Position numbers and translations under genes: made by a program. Shown here piece after piece: positions 63,130 through 64,000 of a stretch of 64,000 nucleotides of DNA (the stretch's first letter is position 1; each line of letters opens with the position of its first letter). The stretch comes from an uncultured Alphaproteobacteria bacterium (GTDB lineage Bacteria; Pseudomonadota; Alphaproteobacteria; Micavibrionales; UBA1664): assembly GCA_943789475.1 (NCBI GenBank), contig CALSUG010000006.1:1-64000 (forward strand). Direction: 5' to 3'. The notes beneath the pieces were generated by a model, which was not told the origin of the DNA, ran no database searches, and was given only the letters and a program-made list of their open reading frames with translations.

Positions 63130-64000
63130 TTACGACTTCCCCTCAAAACTAATCCGCGGGTCAACCAACACATATGTGATGTCGGACACCAATTTCAAAA
63201 TCAATCCCATCAATGTAAAGATAAATAACGTTCCAAACATGACTGGATAATCACGATTAATCGTACTTTCAAAACCGAGCAAACCAAGACCGTCTAGAGA
63301 GAATATAACCTCGATCAACAATGCGCCTGTAAAAAATATACTCATAAACGCGCTTGGAAAACCTACAATCACAATCAACATTGCATTACGAAATACATGC
63401 TTATACAAAACAGCTTTTTCACCCAAACCTTTTGCCCGTGCCGTTAAAACATATTGTTTATTAATCTCGTCCAAAAATGAATTTTTGGTCAGCATCGTCA
63501 AACCTGCAAAACCACTCACCACCATCGCCGCCACCGGCAAAACCATATGCCATGCATAATCCAATATTTGCTGAATCACATTCATGTCTTCAAATCCGTC
63601 TGATGTCAGTCCACGCAATGGAAACCAATCAAGATACCGCCCACCGGCAAACACAATGATCAACAAAATCGCAAATAAGAATGATGGAATGGCGTACCCG
63701 ACAAAAATAATACCGCTGCTCCACACGTCAAATTTTTCACCATCCTTCACGGCCTTTTTAATCCCCAATGGAATAGAAATTAAATAAATAATGAGTGTCG
63801 ACCACAACCCCAATGAAATGGACACAGGCATTTTTTCAAAGATCAAATCGATGACACCAACATCACGATAATAGCTATCCCCAAAATCAAATTGTAAATA
63901 ATTCCAAACCATTAAAAAGAAACGCTCATGTGCTGGTTTATCGAAACCAAACTGCTTTTCCATCTCTTCAATAAATTCTGGTGGCAAACCTTGTGCTCCA
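63130..64000 (-). CDS. yejB: Peptide ABC transporter permease YejB (5' end off window)
   Basis: About 290 residues are visible; the frame is open to the right edge ([19 protein letters not shown]), so the N-terminus is missing. Six helices with the EAA loop [22 protein letters not shown] and an end [13 protein letters not shown] typical of YejB. With yejE it forms the inner-membrane pore; yejF at 26 kb is the probable ATPase. A binding protein YejA may lie to the right, outside the window. Confidence 0.93.
   Translation of the reverse strand, partial: GAQGLPPEFIEEMEKQFGFDKPAHERFFLMVWNYLQFDFGDSYYRDVGVIDLIFEKMPVSISLGLWSTLIIYLISIPLGIKKAVKDGEKFDVWSSGIIFVGYAIPSFLFAILLIIVFAGGRYLDWFPLRGLTSDGFEDMNVIQQILDYAWHMVLPVAAMVVSGFAGLTMLTKNSFLDEINKQYVLTARAKGLGEKAVLYKHVFRNAMLIVIVGFPSAFMSIFFTGALLIEVIFSLDGLGLLGFESTINRDYPVMFGTLFIFTLMGLILKLVSDITYVLVDPRISFEGKS

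Overview
The window looks like a chromosomal segment of an alphaproteobacterium of low to moderate G+C (about 40% by eye). The supports are a class IIA HAD hydrolase of the type common in Alphaproteobacteria, an RpoH-type sigma factor, cpoB-pal, an OxyR/AhpC/AhpD unit, a MaeB malic enzyme with a phosphotransacetylase tail, class 2 PyrD and a YejBEF-type peptide ABC transporter. The order within the class cannot be settled from the sequence alone.

Positions 1-8584 are the early and integration end of an integrated mobile element, most likely a prophage or phage satellite. About twenty small, tightly packed plus-strand genes follow a promoter with two matching operator-like palindromes. They include a Rad52-type annealing protein, SSB and a NinB-like protein, and they end in a helix-turn-helix protein that overlaps a tyrosine integrase. 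The integrase abuts the 3' end of a tRNA-Phe gene (8585-8660), the probable attachment site. The element continues off the left edge, where a divergent gene seems to begin. No structural phage genes are visible.

8.7-44.3 kb is ordinary core genome. It carries RNase E/G, a DacA-type carboxypeptidase with SPOR domain, RecX-like, an ABC-2 permease, Hsp33, TrkH, CpoB, Pal, RpoH, SirB1-like, BON lipoprotein, YraN, RsmI, a LpoA-like lipoprotein, an M20 peptidase, a degenerate APH-fold protein, GNAT, YgjV-like, YejF, S21, HAD, PyrD, PgsA, two tandem dicarboxylate/amino-acid symporters, MscS, an EF-hand protein, MetA, TrhO, OxyR, AhpC, AhpD, tRNA-Leu, MaeB, GlpK and GlpD.

44.3-50.5 kb is unusual. 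A YjbH-like gene, an unknown gene and nth (endonuclease III) are each broken by one to three single-base insertions, all in A/T homopolymers, and a nitroreductase carries an in-frame TAA. An ATP-grasp gene near 60.9 kb has the same kind of lesion. This is either real decay or a systematic homopolymer error in the assembly. Intact uvrB lies in the middle.

50.5-64 kb carries a lysyl-tRNA synthetase fused to a C-terminal DUF2000-like (Pth2-fold) domain, a bactofilin, a DUF389 membrane protein, and a small locus built around a 550-residue protein. That protein has 12 perfect-length 60-bp repeats and a CxxC-x4-CxxC tail, and it lies next to a NifU-domain protein. Near-identical palindromes sit upstream of the plus-strand pair and upstream of the minus-strand NifU-like gene, suggesting shared control. 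An MscS channel, glyoxalase I, the broken ATP-grasp gene, a possible papain-fold amidase and the permeases YejE and YejB (cut by the right edge) complete the window.

The strongest candidates for something undescribed are the LysRS-DUF2000 fusion, the repeat/Cys-tail protein locus with its paired palindromes, and the APH-fold protein with a degenerate catalytic loop.
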